A DNA stretch of 64,000 nt, from contig DYEC01000001.1 in NCBI GenBank assembly GCA_020725865.1, positions 62,001-126,000 on the forward strand. The letters run 5' to 3'. The first letter of the stretch is position 1; each line of letters opens with the position of its first letter. Positions 33,838 to 43,153 of this stretch are shown one piece after another. This DNA is from Anaerolinea sp. GTDB taxonomy: Bacteria > Chloroflexota > Anaerolineae > Anaerolineales > Anaerolineaceae. A program made the translations under genes and the position numbers. The notes below the pieces were generated by a model. That model had not been told where the DNA came from. It saw only the letters and a program-made list of their open reading frames with translations, and searched no databases.

Positions 33838-35430
33838 ATGCAAACCGGCATTTTGTTTTTTATTTTTATAACGGTCGTTTTAGTGGGGGTTGTTTTGAGA
33901 ATACTGCCAAGGTTCTTGCATCCCTGTGTTGTCGACTCAGATACGGTTTACCATTTGCTGGTAGCCGAGCGGGTTAGAGAGAACCGTTTTCGCTTGCCGC
34001 AATTTGTTCAAGGTTTTATTTTGCAAACGCCTTACACCTATCCGCCCCTGTACCACTATCTGTTAGCGTTGATGCCAAGGCGCTTGCGTGAGAGTGCTGA
34101 ACCCTATATGGGGGCATTGATAGATACGTTGCATGCCGTATCAATTTTCCTGTTTTGCTTCTGGGCTGATTGGTTTGCTGATTTATCTTCAGGCTGGCAA
34201 GTTCAGCTCGTACCAGTTTTAGCGATGTTTGTCTTTTTGACGTACCCGGCGCTTCTCAACGCAGTACCTTTGCGTGTTTATCAGGGTACCCCCAGACCGT
34301 TGGGAGAGTGGCTATTTTCTACAGCCATGTTCTCGCTGGGGATTTATATCGCACAAGGAAATAGCATTTGGTTTATCTCTGCTGTGTTGGCTGCTGCCCT
34401 GTTGTTGCTTTGCAGCAAGTTTGGCGCTCAGGCGTTTTTATTTACCTCGACTTTTATGGCTGTATGGATGAATAAACCGAACTTGTTGCTGCTAATGCCA
34501 TTGGCGATTGTTACCGCAACCTTGATTTCTAAAGGGCATTACTTGAAAGTACTGTGGGGGCAGATTCAACATTCAATTTTCTATCAGCGTTATATTATTA
34601 AATCCCATCCCGTAAAAGAACGAAATCAACTCAGCGATTTGCTGCACTTACCCAAAGATTTATTTCTCAATCCCAAGAAGGCTTTTCAAATTTTATATGA
34701 AAAGAATACTTTTTCAGCATTAATCATCAGAAATCCATACCTTTTGTTGGCGGGTTATTTTTTGTTGTTATCGCCAAGCGCACTTCTTAGTGAATTTAGA
34801 TTTTTGTTCGGATGGGTACTTGGTTGTATCTTTGCCTTTGTTGTCACTTCTCTGCGACCTTTCCTGTTTCTCGGTGAAGCAGAACGTTATGTAGAATATG
34901 CAGTTCCTGCGATCAGCGTGCTTATCCCGGCTTTTTTATTTGAATATGGAAATAAAACTAGCTGGCTGATTGGGCTTGTAATTTTTTTGTATTCATTGGC
35001 TTTTGCTGTAGGAAATCATTTTCTCATTTTCCGTAAGTGTTCTAAACAAAAGCGTGAAGAGCTTGACACGTTGGTAAGATGGCTAATTCGGATTCAAAAA
35101 ACCCAAAGAATTCTTCCAATCCCTGCTCATTTTTTGGGGCGCATCTTGGTCAAAGAGACCCATCATCAGGCTTTATTTTTTAGCGACAATTTGAGTGAAA
35201 AATACTTGAGTGGCGAGGAGTTTTTGCGGGTTTTTCCTCAATACCCATTCCCAAGCGAGGATTTTGAATATTTAGCAAGCCAATATCAAATTGACTTAAT
35301 TGTATGTGAAAAACAATCTATGCTACAAGCAGCAAAACGAGGTCTTATGTATGACTTCTCCAGCTGGTCACTCATATTTGAGAACGGTGAATATGCGGTT
35401 TATCAAAGAACCAGTAATCTGGAGAGATAA
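33838..35430 (+). CDS. GT-C-like polytopic membrane protein (function unknown)
   Basis: This 530-residue protein has about 11 helices and a C-terminal soluble domain from about residue 415. After the first helix comes VDSDTVYHLLVAERVRENRF (residues 32-51), then YTYPPLYHYLLAL, the acidic then PP-aromatic pattern of GT-C glycosyltransferases. AGAGGA lies seven bases before the ATG. It follows the flippase by 61 bases and could transfer a sugar in the extracytoplasmic space or act in polymerisation. No specific family recognised. Confidence 0.72.
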   Translation: MQTGILFFIFITVVLVGVVLRILPRFLHPCVVDSDTVYHLLVAERVRENRFRLPQFVQGFILQTPYTYPPLYHYLLALMPRRLRESAEPYMGALIDTLHAVSIFLFCFWADWFADLSSGWQVQLVPVLAMFVFLTYPALLNAVPLRVYQGTPRPLGEWLFSTAMFSLGIYIAQGNSIWFISAVLAAALLLLCSKFGAQAFLFTSTFMAVWMNKPNLLLLMPLAIVTATLISKGHYLKVLWGQIQHSIFYQRYIIKSHPVKERNQLSDLLHLPKDLFLNPKKAFQILYEKNTFSALIIRNPYLLLAGYFLLLSPSALLSEFRFLFGWVLGCIFAFVVTSLRPFLFLGEAERYVEYAVPAISVLIPAFLFEYGNKTSWLIGLVIFLYSLAFAVGNHFLIFRKCSKQKREELDTLVRWLIRIQKTQRILPIPAHFLGRILVKETHHQALFFSDNLSEKYLSGEEFLRVFPQYPFPSEDFEYLASQYQIDLIVCEKQSMLQAAKRGLMYDFSSWSLIFENGEYAVYQRTSNLER

Positions 35431-35523
35431 GCTATTTATCAACCAGCTCTTTCGTTTTGCATTTCTCGAAGGCGCCACTCTACCACTTTAGGGAGTGGCT
35501 AAAGACTGGGGTAAAATATAAGT

Positions 35524-36251
35524 ATGATAGAATGTCCCAAATGTCACCGAACGGAACGTCAACATCGGGCTGGAAAAACAGACAGTGGCAGCCAACGCTA
35601 TCGCTGTGCGTTTTGTCGAGTGAAATACACGCCCAATCCGAAGCCCTGGGCTTATCCCGAGGAAATGCGCCGCAAAGCCTTGCAGATGTATGTAGATGGG
35701 ATGAATTTGCGTCGGATTGCCCGGCATCTGGGAGTTCATCACCGCACCGTTTCCTTATGGGTCAAAGCCCAGGCAGATCAGCTGTCTGATCCCCCGACAC
35801 CGGAACAAGTCAAAGAAGCGGAGATGGATGAACTATTCACTTTTATTGGGGAGAAAAAAAACAAATCTACGTTCTCACGATAGTTGATCGTCCCACCCGC
35901 TGTTATCTGGGCTTTCGGGCAGTCTGGCAGCAAGCGCAATAGGCTCTGCAGGAGCTGGTGGATGAAGCGCCCAAAGCGAAGAGAGATTACAGCGATGCGT
36001 TTGAGGGCTATGAGCGTTTGTGGTATCACGGAGGCAGGTATGAGGTCTCACGGGAAAAAGCCAATACCTACTCGGTTGAAGCGGACAATGCTGAATTACG
36101 CCATTACCTGGCATGCCGCTCGCACTGCTTTTCACGTTGCCCTGAAGCCCTGAAAGCCGCTTTGAAGCTCTTTATGGATTGTTTCAACCAGCGTCAACCA
36201 CATAAACAACGCTTTCCCAATTATCCGGCTCATGTTTACCAATTCATCTAA
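35524..36251 (+). pseudogene. IS1-family transposase with programmed -1 frameshift site, inactivated
   Basis: The first frame (35524-35883) encodes an InsA-like protein: a zinc ribbon (CPKCH and CAFC), then a helix-turn-helix (LRRIARHLGVHHRTVSLW). At 35856-35862 stands A AAA AAC, the heptamer on which IS1 ribosomes slip back one base. The -1 frame continues as the DDE-type catalytic part (IYVLTIVDRPTRCYLGF, then NAELRHYLA and CFSRCPEAL). A TAG at 35940-35942 interrupts it where related proteins have Trp, and residues seem missing near HYLACRSHC. Terminal repeats were not recognised. The element is therefore dead but retains the recoding architecture. Confidence 0.85.
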
Positions 36252-36763
36252 GCCCAAGGTTTATCCATTCCTTGGACCTTTTCAATATTGGCAAAACATG
36301 AAAACAGACAGCAAAAAACCATATACGTGGCTTATGCGTTGTTGCTAAAACCGCATATACAGCGTTATTCACGCTATTCACCAAAGCTGGAATAATCATT
36401 GCCAATCCTTTGATCAGCTTGTGGAGACCGTTGCCGTTATGCGAGAACATCTTCCTGGATGTCCAATCCCGGCAACAATGAAGCTCATGCAAAAACTTGG
36501 TGAATTCGCAGAAACGACCCAGGCAGCATCTTTCGTTCTTCAATGTTTTAACGATATATATTGACTACTGAGCAAAGTGCGTCTCAATAAACCAGATGCT
36601 ATAATGGTCTATGGTACCAAAGCGACTGGGCAGATGACCGAATTGACTGATTCCTGTTGTTATGTTCCGGTTGTAAGCGGAAACAGCCGCGTATAATGAT
36701 GGCTCTGCATAATGAATTTTTCTTGAGGAAACCGACTGTTGGATCATTGAGGAATAACGTGGT
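36252..36763. other. Intergenic region of about 510 bases with a coding-like trace
   Basis: A small hairpin (CCAAGG 36254-36259 with CCTTGG 36270-36275) follows the IS1-like stop. From about 36360 to 36564 a plus-strand frame without a start codon reads like protein (QSFDQLVETVAVMREH, then MKLMQKLGEFAETTQAA) and may be the end of another decayed gene. I could not identify it. A promoter-like pair lies at 36671-36697. Confidence 0.4.
36671..36697 (+). promoter_or_regulatory. Candidate promoter for the GT4 gene at 36764
   Basis: TTGTAA (36671-36676) and a perfect TATAAT (36692-36697) are 15 bases apart, a short spacing. The -10 is 66 bases before the start codon. Confidence 0.42.
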
Positions 36764-37879
36764 ATGGAAGCGAATGTGTCAACAAAAGTCGACCTGACAA
36801 TTTTTTTACCTAATTTGGAAGCGGGTGGGGCTGAGCGTGCTTTAACCCGATTGGCAAATTATTTTGCCAGGCAGGGGTTGCAGGTTGATATGGTCTTGGT
36901 TCAAGCAGGTGGTGCGTTATTGAAAGAGTTATCTGAACGGGTTCGGGTAGTTGACTTGGCAGCCCATAGCAAATATACCTGTACGCCCAAATTAATTAAA
37001 TACTTAAGGAAGTATCGTCCGAGAGTATTGCTTTCTTCGCTTGTCTTGACGAATTTGTTAGCGGTCATTTGTAACCGCTTAACAGGCTCGATTACCCGTG
37101 TTGTGGTACGAGAGGCTAGCACTTTGTCATATTTGAGAAGAAACTCAAAATGGAAAAAATGGTTGGAACGAACGTTGGTGCGAATCTTATATCCACAGGC
37201 TAATGCAGTGATTGCAGTTTCTCAAGGCGTTGCTAATGATTTGGTCAACTATACAGGAATTTCTGAGAGTATTATTGAAGTCATCCCCAATCCAGTGATT
37301 ACTGATGAATTGTTTCAAAAGGCTTCAGAAAAGGTGGGGCATCCATGGGTAAATCCTGACCAACCGCCACTGGTTTTGAGTGCAGGAAGATTAGCGCCGG
37401 AAAAAAACTATGAATTATTATTACGTGCTTTTGCTATGGTGCGACAATCAATGCAAGCTCATTTATTGATATTAGGCGAGGGATCAGAACGTCAAAAATT
37501 ATGCACATTGGTGCGCTCGCTGGGTATAGAAACCGATGTTGACATGCCAGGTTTTACGCAAAATCCATTTGCTTATATGAGTAAAGCTTCAGTTTTTGTT
37601 TTATCCTCTATACTTGAGGGATTACCTAATGTATTAATAGAGGCAATGGCTTGTGGCTGTCCAGTGGTCAGTACGGACTGTCCTTCTGGGCCAAACGAGA
37701 TCTTACGGGGGGGCAAATATGGTCATCTTGTACCTGTAAATGATGTGCCTGCTATGGCACAGGCCATTGAAGCTGTATTAAGAGGGGATCGTCGTATGCC
37801 AACCGCTAAGTGGCTTGAACAGTATAGGATTGAATCGGTTGCCAGACGCTACCACCAAGTTTTAGAACTCCCCAATTAA
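36764..37879 (+). CDS. GT4 family glycosyltransferase
   Basis: This 371-residue GT-B enzyme has the N-terminal glycine-rich entry LEAGGAERALTRLANYF (acceptor side), a donor site with SAGRLAPEKNYELLLRAF, and the catalytic E-x7-E region SILEGLPNVLIEAMACGCPVV (about residues 285-305). This is the common pattern for enzymes that extend lipid-linked glycans from UDP- or GDP-sugars at the cytoplasmic membrane. TGAGGAA is nine bases before the ATG. It is the first gene after the dead IS1-like element, so it is probably transcribed from its own promoter. Confidence 0.9.
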   Translation: MEANVSTKVDLTIFLPNLEAGGAERALTRLANYFARQGLQVDMVLVQAGGALLKELSERVRVVDLAAHSKYTCTPKLIKYLRKYRPRVLLSSLVLTNLLAVICNRLTGSITRVVVREASTLSYLRRNSKWKKWLERTLVRILYPQANAVIAVSQGVANDLVNYTGISESIIEVIPNPVITDELFQKASEKVGHPWVNPDQPPLVLSAGRLAPEKNYELLLRAFAMVRQSMQAHLLILGEGSERQKLCTLVRSLGIETDVDMPGFTQNPFAYMSKASVFVLSSILEGLPNVLIEAMACGCPVVSTDCPSGPNEILRGGKYGHLVPVNDVPAMAQAIEAVLRGDRRMPTAKWLEQYRIESVARRYHQVLELPN

Positions 37880-37945
37880 CAGGTGGTATAATTCCTGCCA
37901 GTCTGCCGGGGTGCTGGCAGTCATTCTTTGCGGCGATACGTTTGG

Positions 37946-39106
37946 ATGAGTAAACCCAATCCCCAAACAATCCTGTTTGTTGGGTCACAGATGGCGGTAG
38001 GCGGTTCGCAGATGGTTTTGCTGCAGCTTGCCGATTGGTTTCACGCGCAGGGTTACCATGTGGCAGCGGCGTTTTTTTACGACCGCGACGGGCTGGCGGA
38101 AAAATGGCAAGAGCGTTATTCTTTCCCTGTGGTCGATTTGCAAGCATGGAAGAAGGGCCCTGCCGTGCTAAAGCCGCTCTGGCTAGTGCGCGGGATACTG
38201 CGGCTGTTTTTGCTGATACGCCGCGAACGTTTCTCGGCGGTGATGGCGTTTACCCATCACAGCAATTTGTTGGCGTTGCCGCTGGCGTGGCTGGCGGGGA
38301 TACCGGTTCGTGTGGCTTCGCATCGCGGGCGGATTCTCGGTTTTCCCCGCTGGCAGGAACGGCTACATGCCTGGATGGTCAACAGCCGGATGGCAACCTG
38401 TCTGGTGGCAGTTTCGGAACAGGTGCGAGCGGAGTCTATCGAGGAAGGCGTGCGCCCGGCAAAGATCAGGGTTATCCCAAATGGTGTCAGCCTGACAACA
38501 GTAAAAAAGGCTGAACGCCAGCGTCTGCGCCGAGAGGCGGGCGTTCAGCCGAAGGGTTATCTGATCGTGAGCGCCGGACGTCTCTGGCCAGAAAAGGGAC
38601 ATATTCATCTGGTGCGGGCAATGCCGATGGTTGCGGAGCAGTTGCCGCGTGCTGTGCTGGCAATTGCCGGCGACGGCGTTTTGCGACCTGAATTGGAGGC
38701 AGAAGCTCAGGCACTGGGGGTTGCCGGGTATATTCGGTTTTTAGGTGTGCGTTCTGATGTGCGCGCGTGGTTTGCCGCGGCGGATTTGTTTGTCCTGCCC
38801 TCCAATTCGGAAGGGATGCCGATGGCTTTGTTGGAAGCGATGGGGATGGGTGCACCCGTTGTTGCTACCCGCGTAGGCGGTGTGCCGGAACTTGTGCGGG
38901 ATGGAGAAACCGGTAAACTTGTCCCGCCGCAAAATCCGTCTGCGCTGGCAGAAGCCATTGTTTCATTACTGCGAGACAAGGCGGAACGTGCTCGTTTGGC
39001 GCAAAACGGGCAGATTTATGTCATGAAGTATTATTCGGTTGAAAAGATGTATGAGCGGTATATGCGTCTGCTGGTCCCTGCAGCATTTGAGGTGAACGGC
39101 GAATGA
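37946..39106 (+). CDS. GT4 family glycosyltransferase
   Basis: This GT-B enzyme of about 386 residues opens QTILFVGSQMAVGGSQMVLLQL and carries the donor-binding SAGRLWPEKGHIHLVRAM and the E-x7-E motif SNSEGMPMALLEAMGMGAPVV, followed by ATRVGGVPELVRDG. It resembles enzymes that add hexoses to polysaccharide repeat units. The ATG at 37946 was chosen over an in-frame TTG at 37928; neither has a good ribosome-binding site. Its stop overlaps the next gene (ATGA). Confidence 0.9.
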   Translation: MSKPNPQTILFVGSQMAVGGSQMVLLQLADWFHAQGYHVAAAFFYDRDGLAEKWQERYSFPVVDLQAWKKGPAVLKPLWLVRGILRLFLLIRRERFSAVMAFTHHSNLLALPLAWLAGIPVRVASHRGRILGFPRWQERLHAWMVNSRMATCLVAVSEQVRAESIEEGVRPAKIRVIPNGVSLTTVKKAERQRLRREAGVQPKGYLIVSAGRLWPEKGHIHLVRAMPMVAEQLPRAVLAIAGDGVLRPELEAEAQALGVAGYIRFLGVRSDVRAWFAAADLFVLPSNSEGMPMALLEAMGMGAPVVATRVGGVPELVRDGETGKLVPPQNPSALAEAIVSLLRDKAERARLAQNGQIYVMKYYSVEKMYERYMRLLVPAAFEVNGE

Positions 39107-41115
39107 GGGAACGGCATCTCTCTCCTTCGGTAGTCTTTCGCATCCTTGCTACGCTAGCACTGGTCGCTTTTTCAGTTGGTATCGTTGGCGATATGCGGGT
39201 GCGTTTTGAACCTGCTCTGCGGGCTGGAACCGAATTTCCGCGCACATTTGCGCTGGCAATCGCGGCATGGCTGGGCTTTATAGTTATTGTACTGGTACAA
39301 ATCTGGTTTCCCCGTTTCTACCAGCCATTGATCCATTTGCGTAGTAAGCTGAGCTTACTGGGCATCATCGTCGCGGTTTTACTGGGAGTTTTCATAAGCT
39401 GGTTTTTCCTGTACACAATCTGGAGTGAGGTATTCAGCGGATTTTATCTGCGGTTGCTGTTTTATCTGTTGGTTTTGTGGCTGATGTCATGGTTTCTAAC
39501 GCGCACACCCGGTCAGGTGATTGGCTGGAATGGTTTACTGGCTGGTATCGTTTTGCTGGGTGGTATGTTTACACTAGTGCAGGCTTCCACGGGGGTAACC
39601 AGTTATCCTTTTGGGTTGTCCTGGTCAGAAGGTAATCGTCTGTGGGATTATTCAGTTTTGTATGGAAAACATTTGTACAATTTCCCGCAAGATAAAACGA
39701 TCCCGGCTTATATTGATCTGGGCCGCCAAAGCCTGTGGGGTCTGCCTTTTTTACTGCCGGAGGTGACAATTGCAGAAGTGCGTTTTTGGAGTGCTTTTCT
39801 TTTTACCATACCCTATGCTTTACTGGGATGGTTTGTTTTTCGCTCGCTGAAAAACCGTCCGGCATTGTGGCTGCTGGCGGGGCTGTGGAGCATGTTGTTT
39901 CTCAATCAAGGACCGATATACACCCCGTTGATTTTGATTGCCATTCTTGCCGTTGCTACACGCCCGATGCCTCTCTGGCTGGGTTCGTTATTTGTCATGC
40001 TGGCAAGTTTTTATGCTGTCAGAACGCGGGTCACGTGGATGTTTGCAGCGGGGATCTGGGCGGCACTGATTGCTTTCATTGAGCTTAATCCTAAAGGTGT
40101 TAAGAGCTCCTTTCAGCGCTGGCTGCGGGCAGTTGTACTGGGGCTTTCTGGAGTAATTGGCAGCAATCTAATTCCTCTGGTTGTACGGTTGATTGTAAGT
40201 TACCAAAGTGGTGCGCCGGTGAAAGCCACAACCGCAGTCGAAACTGCAGTTGGTTCTGTAGGAAGGCAACCGTTGCTCTGGGACCGTTTGTTGCCCAACC
40301 CGACCTATCCTCCGGGAATTTTGCTTGGGTTACTGATGGCAACGGGTCCGCTGGTGGTTTTGTTCTTGATTTGTGGCGTCCGCCAATGGAAACTTAACCT
40401 CTGGCAAAAGCTGGCAATCTGGGGCAGCGCGCTGGCATTTCTGGGCGTTGGGTTGGTTGTAAGTGTTAAGATTGGCGGTGGCAGTAATCTCCATAATCTG
40501 GATATGTTTCTAATCACACTGCTGATTCTTGCCGGACTGGCATGGGAGGCGGGCATTTTTTCATGGGCGTTAGCACCTCGAGGGCGTACACGGATTCTGC
40601 ATCTACTGCTATTGCTGGCTTTTATAATCCCGGCTTCAAATGGAATGATGAGCGCGTCACCGCGCAACTTGCCGGGACCTGAGAAAGTGCAACCTGCACT
40701 GGAAGCCATCCGGGAAGCGATACGAGATGTCGGCACAGATGGTGAGGTATTGTTTATTGATCAGCGCCAACTGCTGACTTTTGGTTTAGTACCTTCGGTC
40801 CCGTTAATTCCTGAATACGAGAAGAAACGAATGATGGATGAGGCAATGGCGGAGAACGCTGCCTATTTTGCGCCTTTCTACCGCGATTTGTATAACCGCC
40901 GTTTTGCTTTGATCATCAGCGAACCGCTCTGGATCAAGTTTCAGGGTCAAACCTATCAGTTCGGCAATGAAAATGATGCCTGGGTAAAATGGGTTTCTAT
41001 ACCAGTTTTGTGTTATTATCAACCGGTTGAAACCTTCCTGGATGTGGGTATTCAGTTGCTGGTACCGCGTGAAGGGACGTTCTCTGAGACTGAAATACCC
41101 TGTCCTGTTCCATAA
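39103..41115 (+). CDS. Large polytopic membrane protein, GT-C-like
   Basis: This 670-residue protein has about 13 membrane helices, a loop near residue 174 with SWSEGNRLWDYSVLYGK and a later LGRQSLWGLPFLLP. It ends in an extracytoplasmic domain from about residue 530 (VLFIDQRQLLTFGL) that resembles the C-terminal domains of the other giant membrane proteins of this locus. A polyprenyl-phosphate-sugar dependent transferase or a polymerase role is plausible; there is no firm family. It is coupled to the GT4 gene before it. Confidence 0.72.
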   Translation: MRERHLSPSVVFRILATLALVAFSVGIVGDMRVRFEPALRAGTEFPRTFALAIAAWLGFIVIVLVQIWFPRFYQPLIHLRSKLSLLGIIVAVLLGVFISWFFLYTIWSEVFSGFYLRLLFYLLVLWLMSWFLTRTPGQVIGWNGLLAGIVLLGGMFTLVQASTGVTSYPFGLSWSEGNRLWDYSVLYGKHLYNFPQDKTIPAYIDLGRQSLWGLPFLLPEVTIAEVRFWSAFLFTIPYALLGWFVFRSLKNRPALWLLAGLWSMLFLNQGPIYTPLILIAILAVATRPMPLWLGSLFVMLASFYAVRTRVTWMFAAGIWAALIAFIELNPKGVKSSFQRWLRAVVLGLSGVIGSNLIPLVVRLIVSYQSGAPVKATTAVETAVGSVGRQPLLWDRLLPNPTYPPGILLGLLMATGPLVVLFLICGVRQWKLNLWQKLAIWGSALAFLGVGLVVSVKIGGGSNLHNLDMFLITLLILAGLAWEAGIFSWALAPRGRTRILHLLLLLAFIIPASNGMMSASPRNLPGPEKVQPALEAIREAIRDVGTDGEVLFIDQRQLLTFGLVPSVPLIPEYEKKRMMDEAMAENAAYFAPFYRDLYNRRFALIISEPLWIKFQGQTYQFGNENDAWVKWVSIPVLCYYQPVETFLDVGIQLLVPREGTFSETEIPCPVP

Positions 41116-41129
41116 ACTTGGAGTTCGTA

Positions 41130-41957
41130 GTGGTTAACTTTCGTTATCTGATCCCCCGAATGATTCGGCATTTCATGCCGGAATCGCTCGCCCGCTGGTT
41201 GTTGAGGCGCGGCTGGGTGATTCGTCCGGGGCTGGAAACGCGCGCACCACAGGAAGCTGTCCGGCGATACCAAGCGACATTGCAAAGCAAGGGTGTTTCC
41301 CTTGAAGGCAAACGAGTATTGGTTTTTGGTTATGGTAGCAGTTTTGCGGTTGGATGTGGGTTGTTGCGCTTGGGCACAGGGCATGTAGTACTGGCTGAAA
41401 AAGCGGATTTTTATGGTGACCAAAGCAACCATCCTTTGCTGGCAGAATACGGCGAATATCTGTATCTCGAGGATGGGCATGTCAAACCAAATCCAAAATG
41501 GATAACCGTATTTCATGGCGACATTCTTTCTGCACAAGCCCAACAGGTAATAGGTGAAGCGGATGTTGTTCTGAGTTCCTCTGTTTATGAGCATTTGGAT
41601 GCGGTAGAAGAAATCACCCGCGCGCTGGTTTCGGTAACGGCTCCGGGTGGAGTTCATCTCCATTACATTGATCTTCGAGATCACTTTTTCAAGTATCCGT
41701 TTGAGATGTTGTGTTACTCGGAAAAAGTCTGGCAAAAATGGCTGGATCCCAGCAGTCATCACAACCGCTGGCGGATGAATGATTATCGTCAATTGTTTGA
41801 AAGGTACTTTTCTGTGGTTTCTTTAGATGTTTTGGCGCGTGATGAATCTGCTTTTGAAAGTGCGCATCCGCGCATTCGGTCTGAGTTTTTGACCGGCGAT
41901 GTACAAGTGGACTCGGTGACATTGCTACAAGTTTTCGCAACGAAACCAATCAAGTGA
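41130..41957 (+). CDS. SAM-dependent methyltransferase-like protein
   Basis: This protein of about 275 residues has a Rossmann segment (RVLVFGYGSSFAVGCGLLRLG, here split as RVLVFGYGSS and AVGCGLLRLG), an acidic end of strand 2 (VLAEKADF) and DVVLSSSVYEHLDAVEEI, the pattern of class I methyltransferases that modify sugars. Motif I is less glycine-rich than usual. GTG at 41130 has TTGGAG six bases upstream and is preferred over a TTG at 41118. It follows the membrane protein by 14 bases. The acceptor is unknown. Confidence 0.78.
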   Translation: MVNFRYLIPRMIRHFMPESLARWLLRRGWVIRPGLETRAPQEAVRRYQATLQSKGVSLEGKRVLVFGYGSSFAVGCGLLRLGTGHVVLAEKADFYGDQSNHPLLAEYGEYLYLEDGHVKPNPKWITVFHGDILSAQAQQVIGEADVVLSSSVYEHLDAVEEITRALVSVTAPGGVHLHYIDLRDHFFKYPFEMLCYSEKVWQKWLDPSSHHNRWRMNDYRQLFERYFSVVSLDVLARDESAFESAHPRIRSEFLTGDVQVDSVTLLQVFATKPIK

Positions 41958-42040
41958 GGTGAATTATTAACGAGCATATTGACAAGAAACGAGTTCTGCA
42001 AATAGAGGTAATTGATGGAAACCCAAAGGCAGCCGAACTT

Positions 42041-42826
42041 TTGGGATTAGAAACAATTTTCGCATCTGCGCAGGAGACAATATCATACCCTTTGCGGGTG
42101 GCAGATTTGAGAGCTGATCTGCACACGCATACGGTATGGAGCGATGGGGAATTGACAATTGAGCAAATTGCGCGCCAATCTCGGAGATTGGGCAGACAGA
42201 TAATTGCGATTACCGATCACTCATGTCTGATGGGCGTTAGGGACAATACGTTTCGCCAAAGGTTAAAAGCCCAGCGTGAAGAAATTAACGCCGTACAGGA
42301 ACGTATTGGCGATTCCATCTATCTGCTTCACGGTGCCGAGGTGGATATTCTGGCGGATGGAACGCTGGAGTTTCCGGATGACGTACTGGCTGAGCTGGAT
42401 ATTGTAGTGGCATCTTTGCACACGGAGCTGGATCAACCTGGTGCGTTAATGACAGAGCGCCTACTGCGGGCGATGCACAACCCGCATGTGGACATCATCG
42501 CTCATCCCAGTGGTCGGATTCTGCCTTATTTCAAAGGGGCGGAGTTGGATTGGGAACTGGTTTTTGAGACTGCACGGAAAACCGGCGTTGCGCTGGAAAT
42601 TGACTCGAATCCGGATCACCTCGATTTGGATGAAGAACATGCTCGACTGGCGGCACAATATGGTGTTTTGTTCAGCGTAGATAGTGATACACATCGAGCA
42701 CATCATCTGCGTTGTCTGCGCCTTGGGGTTCGGATTGCCCGTCGTGCAGAGCTTCGTCCGGATGATGTGATCAACACATGGTCATTGGAACGTTTGCTGG
42801 TCTGGCTGCGCTCACGAGGAGCATAA
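42041..42826 (+). CDS. Orphan PHP-domain phosphoesterase, PolX-derived
   Basis: This protein has an intact PHP metal centre: DLHTHTVWSDG, ITDHS, GAEVDILADG, VASLH, HPSGR, and DSDTH. The wording closely follows the C-terminal PHP domain of bacterial family X DNA polymerases (DADGTLEFPDDVLAELD-type segment), but no polymerase part precedes it. The hydrolysed substrate is unknown (a sugar phosphate or DNA end are possible). TTG at 42041 is the first ordinary start, yet the frame is open to 41963 and reads IEVIDGNPKAAELLGLE, with GAGGTGA at 41956-41962, so the true N-terminus may lie upstream at an unusual start codon. Confidence 0.8.
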   Translation: MGLETIFASAQETISYPLRVADLRADLHTHTVWSDGELTIEQIARQSRRLGRQIIAITDHSCLMGVRDNTFRQRLKAQREEINAVQERIGDSIYLLHGAEVDILADGTLEFPDDVLAELDIVVASLHTELDQPGALMTERLLRAMHNPHVDIIAHPSGRILPYFKGAELDWELVFETARKTGVALEIDSNPDHLDLDEEHARLAAQYGVLFSVDSDTHRAHHLRCLRLGVRIARRAELRPDDVINTWSLERLLVWLRSRGA

Positions 42827-43153
42827 ATTCTAACAAATCCAGAGTGAAGGTGTTTTGGGCGACATTTTCCGTTTGTTGGTGAATATTATTGGTTGTCGGG
42901 ATTGGTGTCCTCCGCTGTACCTGTCAAGGCGTTATTACTCAAGACGGGGTAGTCGGTTGGCAGTACGCAACACAGCGCATAACGGCAACTTTTGACCACG
43001 TATTTTTCGTATAGGTATGAGCCAAATGGAGTTTATTAGCCACTGCACAATGCCAAGTGGTTAGGTTAGTTATGATATACTTTTTTAGATAATATACCTA
43101 TCCTCGCGAAATTAGAAAATAGTTGTTTATTACTTGACCAGGAGTAATTCCAA
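42827..43153. other. Intergenic region of about 330 bases before glgP
   Basis: No coding frame or RNA gene was recognised. It marks the end of the polysaccharide locus. A candidate promoter lies at 42992-43021, and AT-rich -10-like sequences (TATACT 43076-43081, GATAAT 43088-43093) occur nearer the gene but lack partners. Confidence 0.45.
42992..43021 (+). promoter_or_regulatory. Candidate glgP promoter
   Basis: TTGACC (42992-42997) and TATGAG (43016-43021) are 18 bases apart. The leader to the glgP start would be about 125 bases. Confidence 0.4.

Noticed and set aside
36244-36543. Minus-strand open frame of 99 codons after the IS1-like element
   Set aside because: No family pattern and no ribosome-binding site; the opposite strand reads more like protein.
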